This document shows, one piece after another, positions 48,809-57,208 of a DNA stretch of 64,000 bases (position 1 is its first letter; each line of letters starts with the position of its first letter). This DNA is from Collinsella sp. AF02-46-1. GTDB taxonomy: Bacteria; Actinomycetota; Coriobacteriia; Coriobacteriales; Coriobacteriaceae. The DNA lies in assembly GCF_003465825.1 (NCBI RefSeq), contig NZ_QSBV01000011.1, positions 1 through 64,000 of the forward strand, written 5' to 3'. The notes under the pieces are model-generated. The model had not been told where the DNA came from, searched no databases, and saw only the letters and a program-made list of their open reading frames with translations. A program made the translations under genes and the position numbers.

Positions 48809-50999
48809 ACTCGCTTGGGGCAACGTCCGCCGCGCCGGCCGCGATTACCTTGTCTACTTGCTGACGCTCACCCTGGGTGTCACGGTTTTCTATGCCTTCA
48901 ATACCGTCTCGATGCAGGTCGACATTGCCGGCATCAAGGAGGAGGGACTGTCCGAGCTCATGGGCAGCATGCTCGGCTACCTGACGTACTTTTTGGCCGG
49001 CGTCATGGCCTTTTTGATGGTATATGCCAACAACTTCATTATGAAACGCCGCAAAAAGGAGTTTGGCCTGTACCAGGTGCTCGGCATGGGGCGCGGTCGC
49101 GTTGCCACGATCATGGCGCTCGAGACCGTGATCGTTTCGGTCGGCGCCTTTGTCGCCGGCATTGTGCTGGGCGTGGGGCTCTCCCAGCTCATGACATTCT
49201 TTACGGCCTCGCTCTTTAAGACACAGATCGCTAATTTCCACTTCTTTTTCTCGGTGCATGCGTTCAACCTGACCCTTGCCTGCATGCTCGTGATGTTTGT
49301 GCTTACGCTGCTGCTGAACCTTCGCGCCGTGCGCCGTACCAAGCTCATCGAGCTTATGGGCGCCGAGCGGCGCAACGAGAGCATCAAGACGCGCAACCCC
49401 TGGATTGCGATCGCCATCTTTGTCGTGGGCGTGGTGCTGGTGGGCGTGGCCTATTACCGCCTGTTGCGCGATGGGTTCCCGCTCACCGCGACGGAGGGTA
49501 AGCTGCAGGAGGCCATGAACCAGTTTGGTATCACCACGGCCATGGTTACGGTGGGTACCTTTGCCCTGTTCTGGGGCCTTTCGGGCATGCTTATCAAGCT
49601 GCTGCAGAGCCTGCGCAGCGTGTATTGGCGCGGCCTCAACATGTTTACCGTGCGCCAGCTTGCGGCCAAGGTCAACACGGTGTGCTTTTCGATGGGCGTC
49701 ATCGCGATGATTCTGTTTTTGGCCATTACCTCGGTGACCTGCGGTATGTCGATTGCCAACGTGATGAACGAAAACCTCGAGCGCTATAACCCTGTTGACG
49801 TGTCTCAAACGTATGTCTATTACACGCCCGAAACGCTCGACTACTACAAGGAGTATGTCAATCCGTCTGAGGCCGATCGCATGGTGCTGGCCGATGCAAC
49901 GGTCGATTTGTACGCTGCATGGCATGGCGAGCGCAAGTCGGCGGACAACAACGATGAGACAGGCAAGAAGGTCAATATCGCCGATGTTGCCGGTGAGCAT
50001 GTGCAGATCGATTCGTATCTGAGTTACCCGCTTGGCGGCTCGGGCCCCTCGGTGGTGGCGGGTGAGATGTGCAAGGCCATGGGAGAAAAGCTTCCCAAGG
50101 CGCTCGAGGGAAGCAACGCCGATGCGATGGGTCTGTATGTGACGCCGGCGAGCCAGTACAACAAACTGCGCCAGATGATGGGCGAGGAGCCGGTGAGCAT
50201 TGGCCGCGACCAGTACTTGCTTACGTGTGATATGGGCGGTGAGCTGGGCGACCTGTACACCAAATACATGGCCGGCGGCCATACCCTCACCTTGGACGGG
50301 CATGAGCTCAAGCCCGCAACCGATAAGTCGGACGAGGACACGGCGGCCATCGCCAACTCGGCGATGGGCAGCAATCCCGGTACCGTGGTCGTAGCCGATG
50401 AGCTGCTGTCCCAGCTTAATCTGCAGCCGTATTCCAGTAATCTGCTCGTTAATTACAAACAGGGTATGGATACGACCGAGGCAGACGAGAGCATTAAATA
50501 CACCTTGCTCGATAATCTGCTCGTTGACGGCAAGGAGCCGGGGTCGTGGGGAGTCTTCATCACGCGTTCCGAGATGTACACGCAAGCAGCGCAGATGAAC
50601 GGCATGATTAGCTATCTGGCCATCTACATTGGCTTTGTACTGGTCGTTGCGTGCGCGGCGATACTGTCGATCCAGCAGCTCTCCAATGTGGCCGACGGCA
50701 GCCGCAGCTATCGTGTGCTGGCACAGATTGGCTGTGACGACCGCCAGATTCGCCATTCGGTGATGGCGCAGCAAGCGGTATTCTTCCTGTTCCCGCTGGC
50801 AGTGGGCCTGGCGCACTCCTTTGTGGCGCTCAAGGTGATCATCGAGCTGGTGAGCATATTCGGAGATATGAGCATCGCCGGCACCGTGGGCCTCACCTGC
50901 GCGATTTTCCTGGCGGCCTATGGTGGCTACTTCCTGGTAACGTACCTCATGAGCGCCGGCATGGTACAAGCTGCCATCGCCACCCGCTACAGTGAGTAA
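48798..50999 (+). CDS. FtsX-like ABC permease, BceB-type
   Basis: The 733-residue permease starts [24 protein letters not shown] and has a BceB layout: one helix, three helices near 55-190 (the FtsX core), further helices near 200-330, a large extracytoplasmic domain at about 335-600 and a last FtsX trio (600-733, MISYLAIYIGFVLVVACAAILSIQQL). It would remove peptide antibiotics from lipid targets, or export lipids or peptides. ATG 48798 (GAGGG upstream) overlaps the ATPase stop; the two form one operon ended by the hairpin at 51034. Confidence 0.9.
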   Translation: MLCKLAWGNVRRAGRDYLVYLLTLTLGVTVFYAFNTVSMQVDIAGIKEEGLSELMGSMLGYLTYFLAGVMAFLMVYANNFIMKRRKKEFGLYQVLGMGRGRVATIMALETVIVSVGAFVAGIVLGVGLSQLMTFFTASLFKTQIANFHFFFSVHAFNLTLACMLVMFVLTLLLNLRAVRRTKLIELMGAERRNESIKTRNPWIAIAIFVVGVVLVGVAYYRLLRDGFPLTATEGKLQEAMNQFGITTAMVTVGTFALFWGLSGMLIKLLQSLRSVYWRGLNMFTVRQLAAKVNTVCFSMGVIAMILFLAITSVTCGMSIANVMNENLERYNPVDVSQTYVYYTPETLDYYKEYVNPSEADRMVLADATVDLYAAWHGERKSADNNDETGKKVNIADVAGEHVQIDSYLSYPLGGSGPSVVAGEMCKAMGEKLPKALEGSNADAMGLYVTPASQYNKLRQMMGEEPVSIGRDQYLLTCDMGGELGDLYTKYMAGGHTLTLDGHELKPATDKSDEDTAAIANSAMGSNPGTVVVADELLSQLNLQPYSSNLLVNYKQGMDTTEADESIKYTLLDNLLVDGKEPGSWGVFITRSEMYTQAAQMNGMISYLAIYIGFVLVVACAAILSIQQLSNVADGSRSYRVLAQIGCDDRQIRHSVMAQQAVFFLFPLAVGLAHSFVALKVIIELVSIFGDMSIAGTVGLTCAIFLAAYGGYFLVTYLMSAGMVQAAIATRYSE

Positions 51000-51033
51000 C
51001 AGGCGGGCAAAACCGTCGCAAAATCAGAGCGAA

Positions 51034-51078
51034 TAACCGCCGCGAAGGGAGTCCAGCTCCCTTCGCGGCGGTATTTTG
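51034..51078 (+). terminator. Intrinsic terminator of the ABC operon
   Basis: AATAACCGCCGCGAAGGGAG and CTCCCTTCGCGGCGGTATTT arms (about 51031-51050 and 51056-51075) form a long stem, then TTGCGT. Works with weak T-runs on both strands. Confidence 0.75.
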
Positions 51079-51100
51079 CGTATCTAGAGCATCTCAGATG

Positions 51101-51221
51101 CAAGTGAGTAGGCTTTTTTGGATCCGCCGAGCACATCGCGGCAAGTGCTCAATAAAATCGCAGGTCAGGGCTGTGGCGTTTTGAGGTGTGCTCGGCATCC
51201 CGCCAAAAGACTACTCACTTG
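51101..51221. repeat. 121-bp element with 35-bp imperfect terminal inverted repeats
   Basis: CAAGTGAGTAGGCTTTTTTG... (51101-51135) and the reverse complement of 51187-51221 match at about 28 of 35 positions. The interior contains AAAATCGCAGGTC at 51154-51166, the same core as the 154-bp elements, although the ends differ. Probably another member of one intergenic repeat class. Confidence 0.65.
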
Positions 51222-51229
51222 GTTTTACT

Positions 51230-51363
51230 GCTAGAAAACCGCCGCGAGGGAAAGTAGCTCCCTCGCGGCGGTTTTTGACGTTTGCCCAGATAAAACCTGC
51301 CAAAACAAACCTGTCCCTTTTTAGCAGGTTATCGCTTCCAAAAGTGGAGGATCAGCGTGGTGC
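51230..51363. repeat. 134-bp direct repeat, left copy (with terminator)
   Basis: It matches 55814-55947 at about 130 of 134 positions. It contains the terminator hairpin ACCGCCGCGAGGGA.../TCCCTCGCGGCGGT and what equals the last 16 codons of the LuxR gene at 55913, here without the rest of that gene. The two copies bracket the 51.4-55.8 kb island. Confidence 0.9.
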
Positions 51364-51463
51364 CTTTTGGTGGAGGGGGGATATTGATTAATTCGGGTAA
51401 CATTTTTTTAACGCCGGGAACGATGTTAAAATACCCAAAATGCTATCTAGGAGCTTTGATTTT

Positions 51464-53197
51464 ATGGCAACCGAGGCAGCTACCCTGCAAAACGTGACGC
51501 GCTCGTTCCTCTGGCATTCAATTATGTTGTTTATAGGGGCGGCTGGTCTGTATTGTGTGGCGCCAAGTATTTATACGGGCCTTTCTGGCACCGTTCTTAT
51601 CGGTCTGCATCTGTTTTCGGGCTTCTGTGTGGGCCTCATCTCTCGCCCTGTGAGACCGGGTATTTCCAAAAGGCTTTTTGGACTTATGCTCGTAGACATT
51701 GCACTTCTTGTGATGTACACGATATCTCTTAATGTCTTTCATCAATTTCATGTTGTGGTTTCGGCGCTCGCGTTCATTTTGTTGTTACTAGCCCCCTTGC
51801 TTGTCGCTTGCTGTTCTTGGGTGCTTGGCGGTGAATTCGCAAACATACGTGCGGGATTAAAGGGGAAACATGTGGCCGATGGCTCTGCTCTCCACGGGTA
51901 TCCTGAGCTCGCACTTTACAGCCCCGTTGTGCTCTTGATTGCTTTGCTTGTTGGCCTTCAGTTTCTTCTCGTCCCGTTGATGGACTCCATCGGTTCTTTC
52001 CTTTCCGTTAACGCCGAGATGGGGGTTGCTGCCTCGCTCGTCGAACCTCTTGCGTTTGGTAATGCCGCCGTTATTCTCGATACGGATTGTTTGTTTTCGC
52101 GCAATATAAACATCGGGGCTGTGCTCCTGAGCTTTGGTGGGCATCAAGAGATCGTATTGCTTCTGGTTACCGTTTTGGGCAGTATCCTTGCCAGGGCCAT
52201 AACGCGATTTTTCCCCGACTTAACGAGCGCTTTTTCTGCGGCCGCCAAATTAGGAGGAAAACACTCTGCAGTTGCCGATATCCTTACGGCTTCGGGTTTT
52301 TCTCAAAGGGAGTCCGCGGTTTTCTCTATGAGGATAGAGGGAAAAACGTACGAGGAGATTGCTTCTGCCTTGGACATTTCCCCGTCTACTGCCCGTACCT
52401 ATTTGTCGCGGGCCTTGACTAAAACCGGATATAAAAACATTTCAGAGGCGACGGCTGGACTTCTCTTGTCAAAGGATGCGTGGCATCTTGACGCAACAAA
52501 AGGCCATGATCACCGTTCAGAATCGCTGGGGTCCTCATCGTTCAATCAGAACTGCAGGATAGTCTTCGTCTGCTTCCTGTTTATGTATGCGTCTGGAATG
52601 GGCATCGAGGAAATCCTCGTATGCTTCGGCTTTGAGCATGATGCGATAATCCTATCGATAGCTATAGTGCTTGTGGCCCTGTGTTGCCGTGCGGCTATAC
52701 GGTGGATGTCTGAAATGCACTTGTGCCTTTCGCCTGAACTCACCCTTTCTTCGGTGTCTGTGGGTGCTGGAGCAGCGTTCTGGGTTCACGATGTGGTAAG
52801 TCGACTGTACATTTTCTTTGAGTCCGTTGGGAGCGGTGAGGCCGTTGGCGGCCTTATGCCTGCCTTACGCGTGACTGCGTTCCTTGTCGTACTTATCCTT
52901 ATGGCTAATTCGCTGCTATTCTTGCGTTCGAAAGATACGGTTCGGGTGGGTGATCGACGCGATACCGTGCGTGAGGCCTTCTTGAGGCTTGGTTTCACGC
53001 CGCTTTATGCCGATATCATGACATGCGTTTTTGATGGCAATAGAACCACCGAGATTTGCGCACATCTTAACGTTGCTCGGGGAACCGTCAAAGAGGCCAA
53101 GAGCAAGAGCTATGCCTTGCTTGGAGTTCACTCGGAGCGTGAACTTAGAGATAGGGTTTTTAGTCTTATGGCAGATGTTATAGAAAATAGCAGGTAG
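51464..53197 (+). CDS. Membrane regulator with two LuxR-type helix-turn-helix domains
   Basis: The 577-residue protein repeats the plan membrane domain then HTH. Residues 15-250 hold about six helices, followed by a LuxR-type HTH at 275-330 (SGFSQRESAVFSMRIEGKTYEEIASALDISPSTARTYLSRALTKTG). Residues 365-490 hold four or five more helices, followed by a second HTH at about 505-565 (GNRTTEICAHLNVARGTVKEAKSKSYALLGV). ATG 51464 has AGGAG upstream. It is the first gene of the AT-rich island; a separate ABC gene follows after 124 bp. It probably senses a membrane or extracellular cue and controls its neighbours. Confidence 0.83.
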   Translation: MATEAATLQNVTRSFLWHSIMLFIGAAGLYCVAPSIYTGLSGTVLIGLHLFSGFCVGLISRPVRPGISKRLFGLMLVDIALLVMYTISLNVFHQFHVVVSALAFILLLLAPLLVACCSWVLGGEFANIRAGLKGKHVADGSALHGYPELALYSPVVLLIALLVGLQFLLVPLMDSIGSFLSVNAEMGVAASLVEPLAFGNAAVILDTDCLFSRNINIGAVLLSFGGHQEIVLLLVTVLGSILARAITRFFPDLTSAFSAAAKLGGKHSAVADILTASGFSQRESAVFSMRIEGKTYEEIASALDISPSTARTYLSRALTKTGYKNISEATAGLLLSKDAWHLDATKGHDHRSESLGSSSFNQNCRIVFVCFLFMYASGMGIEEILVCFGFEHDAIILSIAIVLVALCCRAAIRWMSEMHLCLSPELTLSSVSVGAGAAFWVHDVVSRLYIFFESVGSGEAVGGLMPALRVTAFLVVLILMANSLLFLRSKDTVRVGDRRDTVREAFLRLGFTPLYADIMTCVFDGNRTTEICAHLNVARGTVKEAKSKSYALLGVHSERELRDRVFSLMADVIENSR

Positions 53198-53321
53198 AAG
53201 CCTGTAGACAAATAAGATTGTAAATCCATCCTACACGTCTACAGACAGTTCTGACGATGAAGGCGATACTTCCGGACAACGGGTCCGACGACTCGTGTGT
53301 TGCGAACCGGAGGTGCTTGCT

Positions 53322-55235
53322 GTGAAGACCTGTGATTGCCTCACATATGTACGGCTTAATTTAGAAGTTCTTGCGCGCAACCGGGGAATTATGTTGCTGA
53401 CGGCGCTGCTCGCGCTCGTATTCTGCATCCCGGTATTTCTATCCGTTCCAACGGGAGCAGATTATCTATATGGTAGAGCTTCCATCGAAGACCAGAGAGC
53501 CCTTTTGGTCTCTCAAGTCTCTGACGGCGTTTATGACACTGCCCCACAGGAGCTCAACAGCATCATTGCCGACGAAAGGGCGTGCCTTGATCGGGCGCTT
53601 GAAAGCAAGGCGGACTCCAGAGAGTATTACGATGCGATTGCCGATTACGACAATCTATTGCTCAAGGAATACCGACTCGGTTATTTGAATGGTGTTGATT
53701 CGGAGTTATCGCTTGAAGCCCAAGAACGTCTTCCCCGAGCCATATCGATGCTGGCCCATCCGGAATCGTACGACTCAACAACAAAAATGCCCGGGATGAT
53801 CCTTCTCGCATATTATTGCGGCGCTGTTCCTGCAATAGCGTGGCTTTTGGTCCCGGTCCTCGTCCTCTATATGTCGCTTGAGGGGGATGGAAAGCGGTTC
53901 TACGATCGAGCGTTGTTGTCAAAGTTAGAGATGAATGCATGCCGCGTTCTCGTCTCTGGTATTGCATCGATGCTGGTTTTGGTTCTGGCGTTGGCTCCCT
54001 GTTTTGTATTGGCAACGGTGTTTAACGGTGTAGGTCAGACAGAGTACCCAGTCGTATTCATTCAGTATGGTGACGTAGTCGAAAGAACTGTGTTAGTTCA
54101 GCTAGGGCTATTTGCCGTCTTTGAAGCTGTGCTGTCGATGATGTTTGCTTGCTTGGGCGTGTGCGTGTACGCCGGAAGCAGAAACAGGGCCATTTCGTCC
54201 ATGGTGATCGCTCTTGTGGGGGGCATAAGCCAGCTTCCGTTTTATGCGAGCAAAGATGCTCCATGGCATGCGTTGCTGCCGTATATGGTGTCGAGCTATT
54301 CTGCCTCTTCGTTTGCGCTCGGCGGCGCATCTTACGCCAATGGAGCGGAGGTATCTCTCGTTCCTGAAGCCAGTGCATCGCACTGCCTCTTTGCCGTGAT
54401 GGGCGCGTTTGCTGTTTGCGCGTTGGGGGTCATTTCGTTTTCGCGTCTAAAAAGCAAGAATCGCTGGGCCTGGAACCATATTCGCCCGGATAGTTTGGGC
54501 GAGAAAAGCTTGCTCTCTCTGTCGCTGGATGCGTTGACGGTTGGAAAAAACCAGCTGGTAAAGGGATTGCAGTTTGATATGCCCGCTGGCCAGATATGGG
54601 GTCTTGTCGCGCCAAATGGACATGGCAAGACTACGCTACTGAATACTCTTTGGGGAGATGCTGGGCCATCAGTGCGCGTGTCAGGTTCTCTCTGTTTTCA
54701 TGCAAAAGTATGCGTCGACCGTGAGGAAATGAGAAAGGTATTCTTTTTGGTTCCGAATAGGCCGTCGCTATTGATTCCATACATGACCGTCGCTTTTCAT
54801 CTCGACCGATGCAGGAGAATTTGGCATTCACCTCGCACTTTGGACCAAGTGCTTGATCGCTTTGACTTGACTGGGTTGAAGAATACGCCCGTATCTAGGC
54901 TGTCTGATGGAAATAGACAATTACTTAATGTCGCGATGGCGTATATGTCCTATTGCGAAGTCGTCCTTTTGGATGAGCCCATGAATGCACTTGATGTGAG
55001 ACACGTTGCGATTGTTTCGAATGCTCTTAGAGATGAAGCGGGTAGAGGAGCACATGTCATTATCTCTTCTCATCTTATCGGAAACCTCGAATCGCTCTGC
55101 GATGCCTCCGTATTGCTCACAGGGGATGACTCGCGTGTCGTTACCAGAGAAATGGGAGGTGATTCGAAGTGGATCGCTAATGTATACGCGCAGCTTTTCA
55201 AGACGAACGACAGTAAAACTAGGAAAGGAAGATAA
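53322..55235 (+). CDS. ABC exporter with fused permease and ATPase domains
   Basis: The 637-residue protein starts at GTG 53322 (GGAGG upstream). One helix (about 22-42) is followed by an extracytoplasmic region (45-160), then about five helices (165-400) as in ABC-2 permeases. The ATPase domain (405-625) has Walker A APNGHGKTT (Lys436), a degenerate signature LSDGN (Ser528), Walker B VVLLDEP (Asp551) and H-loop ISSHL. Single-chain permease-first order is uncommon for ABC-2 exporters. The secreted-protein gene starts 2 bp after its stop, implying a shared role in its export, immunity or sensing. Confidence 0.85.
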   Translation: MKTCDCLTYVRLNLEVLARNRGIMLLTALLALVFCIPVFLSVPTGADYLYGRASIEDQRALLVSQVSDGVYDTAPQELNSIIADERACLDRALESKADSREYYDAIADYDNLLLKEYRLGYLNGVDSELSLEAQERLPRAISMLAHPESYDSTTKMPGMILLAYYCGAVPAIAWLLVPVLVLYMSLEGDGKRFYDRALLSKLEMNACRVLVSGIASMLVLVLALAPCFVLATVFNGVGQTEYPVVFIQYGDVVERTVLVQLGLFAVFEAVLSMMFACLGVCVYAGSRNRAISSMVIALVGGISQLPFYASKDAPWHALLPYMVSSYSASSFALGGASYANGAEVSLVPEASASHCLFAVMGAFAVCALGVISFSRLKSKNRWAWNHIRPDSLGEKSLLSLSLDALTVGKNQLVKGLQFDMPAGQIWGLVAPNGHGKTTLLNTLWGDAGPSVRVSGSLCFHAKVCVDREEMRKVFFLVPNRPSLLIPYMTVAFHLDRCRRIWHSPRTLDQVLDRFDLTGLKNTPVSRLSDGNRQLLNVAMAYMSYCEVVLLDEPMNALDVRHVAIVSNALRDEAGRGAHVIISSHLIGNLESLCDASVLLTGDDSRVVTREMGGDSKWIANVYAQLFKTNDSKTRKGR

Positions 55236-55237
55236 CC

Positions 55238-55591
55238 ATGAAACGCCATGTAACGAAGAACTTTGTGAAGGCAATGTTCGCATGTTTTATGCTTACCCTG
55301 TCGATGGTCACAATTCCCATTTGTGCGACGGCGAAACCAGATGCAGGTTCTGTCGCGCCTTGTCGTCTTGTGACAGCGGACGTCTTGGACACTTACAAGT
55401 CGTTCTCCACTGCGAACCACCCGAGCGAGAATGTTGATTGTTTCGACCAGACATACAAGAGGCTGTCTTTCAAAACTTCGTATTCTCGTACGGGGCAAAC
55501 GATTCTCTATACGGGTGCCGCGTTAAGCCCACGCGGCAACGGGATGCCCGGGTTTGAGACAAAATATCAGTGCACATATCGTACCTGGTAG
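55238..55591 (+). CDS. Small secreted protein co-transcribed with the ABC exporter
   Basis: The 117-residue product has a signal peptide (about 1-32, with FVKAMFACFMLTLSMVTI as core) and an 85-residue mature chain with three Cys (42, 68, 112) ending CTYRTW. It is rich in Thr, Ser and Tyr. AAAGGAAG stands 6 nt before the ATG. No family is recognised; the size, position after a dedicated ABC protein and regulator, and aromatic C-terminus recall class II or lactococcin-972-like bacteriocin operons, which is only an analogy. Confidence 0.72.
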   Translation: MKRHVTKNFVKAMFACFMLTLSMVTIPICATAKPDAGSVAPCRLVTADVLDTYKSFSTANHPSENVDCFDQTYKRLSFKTSYSRTGQTILYTGAALSPRGNGMPGFETKYQCTYRTW

Positions 55592-55660
55592 ACAACTCTA
55601 GGATCGGATCTCTCCGAATAACTTTGTGGCGGACTTGTTTAACGCTACCGCTCCTTCGTT

Positions 55661-55719
55661 TATCTCAATCTGTAACATCTGACTGGCAAAAACGCTTCTA
55701 CCTGTTACAGATTGAGATT
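55661..55719. repeat. Palindromic repeat with 25-nt centre, copy E
   Basis: TATCTCAATCTGTAACA (55661-55677) and TGTTACAGATTGAGAT (55703-55718) are inverted and exactly 25 nt apart. It lies 70 bp after the secreted-protein gene. Confidence 0.87.
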
Positions 55720-55741
55720 ATTCGACGCGCGTTCTGTAACT

Positions 55742-55800
55742 CGTCTCGATCTGTAACAGTAAGACGGCGATTTGGTCTCCATATGTTACAGATTGAGACG
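55742..55800. repeat. Palindromic repeat with 25-nt centre, copy F
   Basis: CGTCTCGATCTGTAACA (55742-55758) and TGTTACAGATTGAGACG (55784-55800), again exactly 25 nt apart. Confidence 0.87.
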
Positions 55801-55813
55801 AAAGAAAGCGTGA

Positions 55814-55947
55814 GCTAGAAAACCGCCGCGAGGGAAAGTAGCTCCCTCGCGGCGGTTTTTGACGTTTGCCCAGATAAAACCTGCCAAAATAAACCTGTCC
55901 CTTTTTGGCAGGTTATCGCTTCCAAAAGTGGAGGATGAGCGTCGTGC
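55814..55947. repeat. 134-bp direct repeat, right copy (terminator and 3' end of the LuxR gene)
   Basis: Near-identical to 51230-51363. Here it contains the terminator at about 55820-55860 and runs into the intact LuxR gene, whose stop codon is at 55913-55915 on the minus strand. The terminator hairpin is preceded by A4 and followed by T5, so it can act in both directions. Confidence 0.9.
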
Positions 55948-56878
55948 GGTTTTGCTGTTCGGTTTTGACCAGGATGTTGTGGATGTGGGTCTTGACGGTG
56001 CCCACGGCAAGGAAGAGCTCGTCAGCGATCTCTTGGTTCGATTTGCCCAGTACGACCAGACGCATAACTTCGGTCTCACGGTTGGAGAGCTTGTAGGCGT
56101 TGCGATAGAAGGGCATCTGCTCTTCGATGTGCCGATCAAGATCGCTGACGTTCTTTTCCTCGGGCGCCTCCTGCATGCGGATTGAAAGCACGTGGTAGGA
56201 GTAGATGATCAGCAGAATCGCAAAGTAGCAGGCAAAGACGTTTTCGCTAAAGTTGCGCTCGGACAGATATAGTTGCAGCCAAGAGGGCGCCAGACTCATG
56301 GGGACAATCAGAATGTTGTAGAAATCCTCGGCAACGATGCAACCGACCAGAATAGCGCCGATAATCAGGTGCTTTCGTTGGTTGTTAACGCGTGCCTTCA
56401 GCTCGACTTGTGTGCTCTTGCGTGCCGTCCAAAAGATATATAGCCCCACGAAAACAAGGAATACCTGACGCATCGTGTAGTAGAGCCATTGATGAATGGG
56501 GCCGTAGGGGACAGCGACGATAATCAGCAGCTCGCTCAGCAAGAACGTTGCGACGGGAATGACAAACTGCTTTTTTGAATGCTTGTCGAGCAAATCCATG
56601 GCAATGAGCCAAATAAAAGCCTGCGAAGCGGTCGCCACAAGGGTCCGCAACACAGGCATGGTAATTGAGTAATAGTCGCTGGCTGGAAAACTCTGGTTTT
56701 GCAACGTGTATTCAAAAAAGAAGATCTCGGTCATCTCGATGGCATAGCAAATAAAAACGCCGCTGCCATAGATAAAGAAGCGTCGACGAGACGAGGCATA
56801 GGCGGCAAGCGAAAGCACTGCCGTCACAATACAGATCACGAGTATCGCTAGGGTATAGAAGAACATCAGGGTGTTCAT
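55913..56878 (-). CDS. Seven-helix membrane LuxR-type regulator
   Basis: The 321-residue protein has about seven membrane helices in residues 5-240 and a LuxR helix-turn-helix at about 258-318 (LSNRETEVMRLVVLGKSNQEIADELFLAVGTVKTHIHNILVKTEQQNRTTL). Such membrane-bound LuxR regulators are abundant in Coriobacteriia. The N-terminus (FFYTLAILVICIVTAVLSLA, FFEYT) resembles the partial gene at 63796. Its last 16 codons are duplicated at 51348. It is divergent from the putrescine carbamoyltransferase gene and may control the agmatine genes. Confidence 0.87.
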   Translation of the reverse strand: MNTLMFFYTLAILVICIVTAVLSLAAYASSRRRFFIYGSGVFICYAIEMTEIFFFEYTLQNQSFPASDYYSITMPVLRTLVATASQAFIWLIAMDLLDKHSKKQFVIPVATFLLSELLIIVAVPYGPIHQWLYYTMRQVFLVFVGLYIFWTARKSTQVELKARVNNQRKHLIIGAILVGCIVAEDFYNILIVPMSLAPSWLQLYLSERNFSENVFACYFAILLIIYSYHVLSIRMQEAPEEKNVSDLDRHIEEQMPFYRNAYKLSNRETEVMRLVVLGKSNQEIADELFLAVGTVKTHIHNILVKTEQQNRTTLILHFWKR

Positions 56879-56995
56879 CTGTCACCGTCCCATCTCATTT
56901 ATTCTATGGCCGAGCTCTGTATACCTTGTGGGATATAGACGTCTCAACCCTTCGTTTCATTGCGGATTAGGCGCCGAGATACAGCATAGCCGTAT

Positions 56996-57085
56996 ACCGT
57001 TCGCGGTTCTAGATGGTAAACCCCCTGCAAGCCAGCTACCTGCGGGTTTATATTGGTTTAGAGGGGGTGTAACTCCGTGAACGGT
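56996..57085. repeat. 90-bp inverted-repeat element upstream of ptcA
   Basis: ACCGTTCGCGG (56996-57006) and CCGTGAACGGT (57075-57085) are inverted with one mismatch; inside, ACCCCCT/AGGGGGT arms also pair, and CTACCTGCGGG (57036-57046) is the reverse strand of the CCGCAGGTAG core. It joins the two intergenic motifs of this window in one element. No gene lies in 56879-57208. Confidence 0.6.
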
Positions 57086-57208
57086 CTTTAATCCCGAATA
57101 AACTAGGTAAAAATTGCATACGGGTGAATGATGGTCTTGTCAACACGAGGCGTGATGTTCGAGCGCCTCATAGTAATAGTCGGCAAGACCGGCGGAAAGG
57201 AAATCGAC

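Noticed and set aside
48771..50969. 732-codon open frame opposite the ABC permease gene
   Set aside because: Antisense shadow; the plus strand gives a clear BceB-type permease with ribosome site and operon overlap.
51230..55947. Integrated prophage or ICE between the 134-bp repeats
   Set aside because: No integrase, relaxase, phage or replication gene lies between them; only a regulator, an ABC protein and a small secreted protein.
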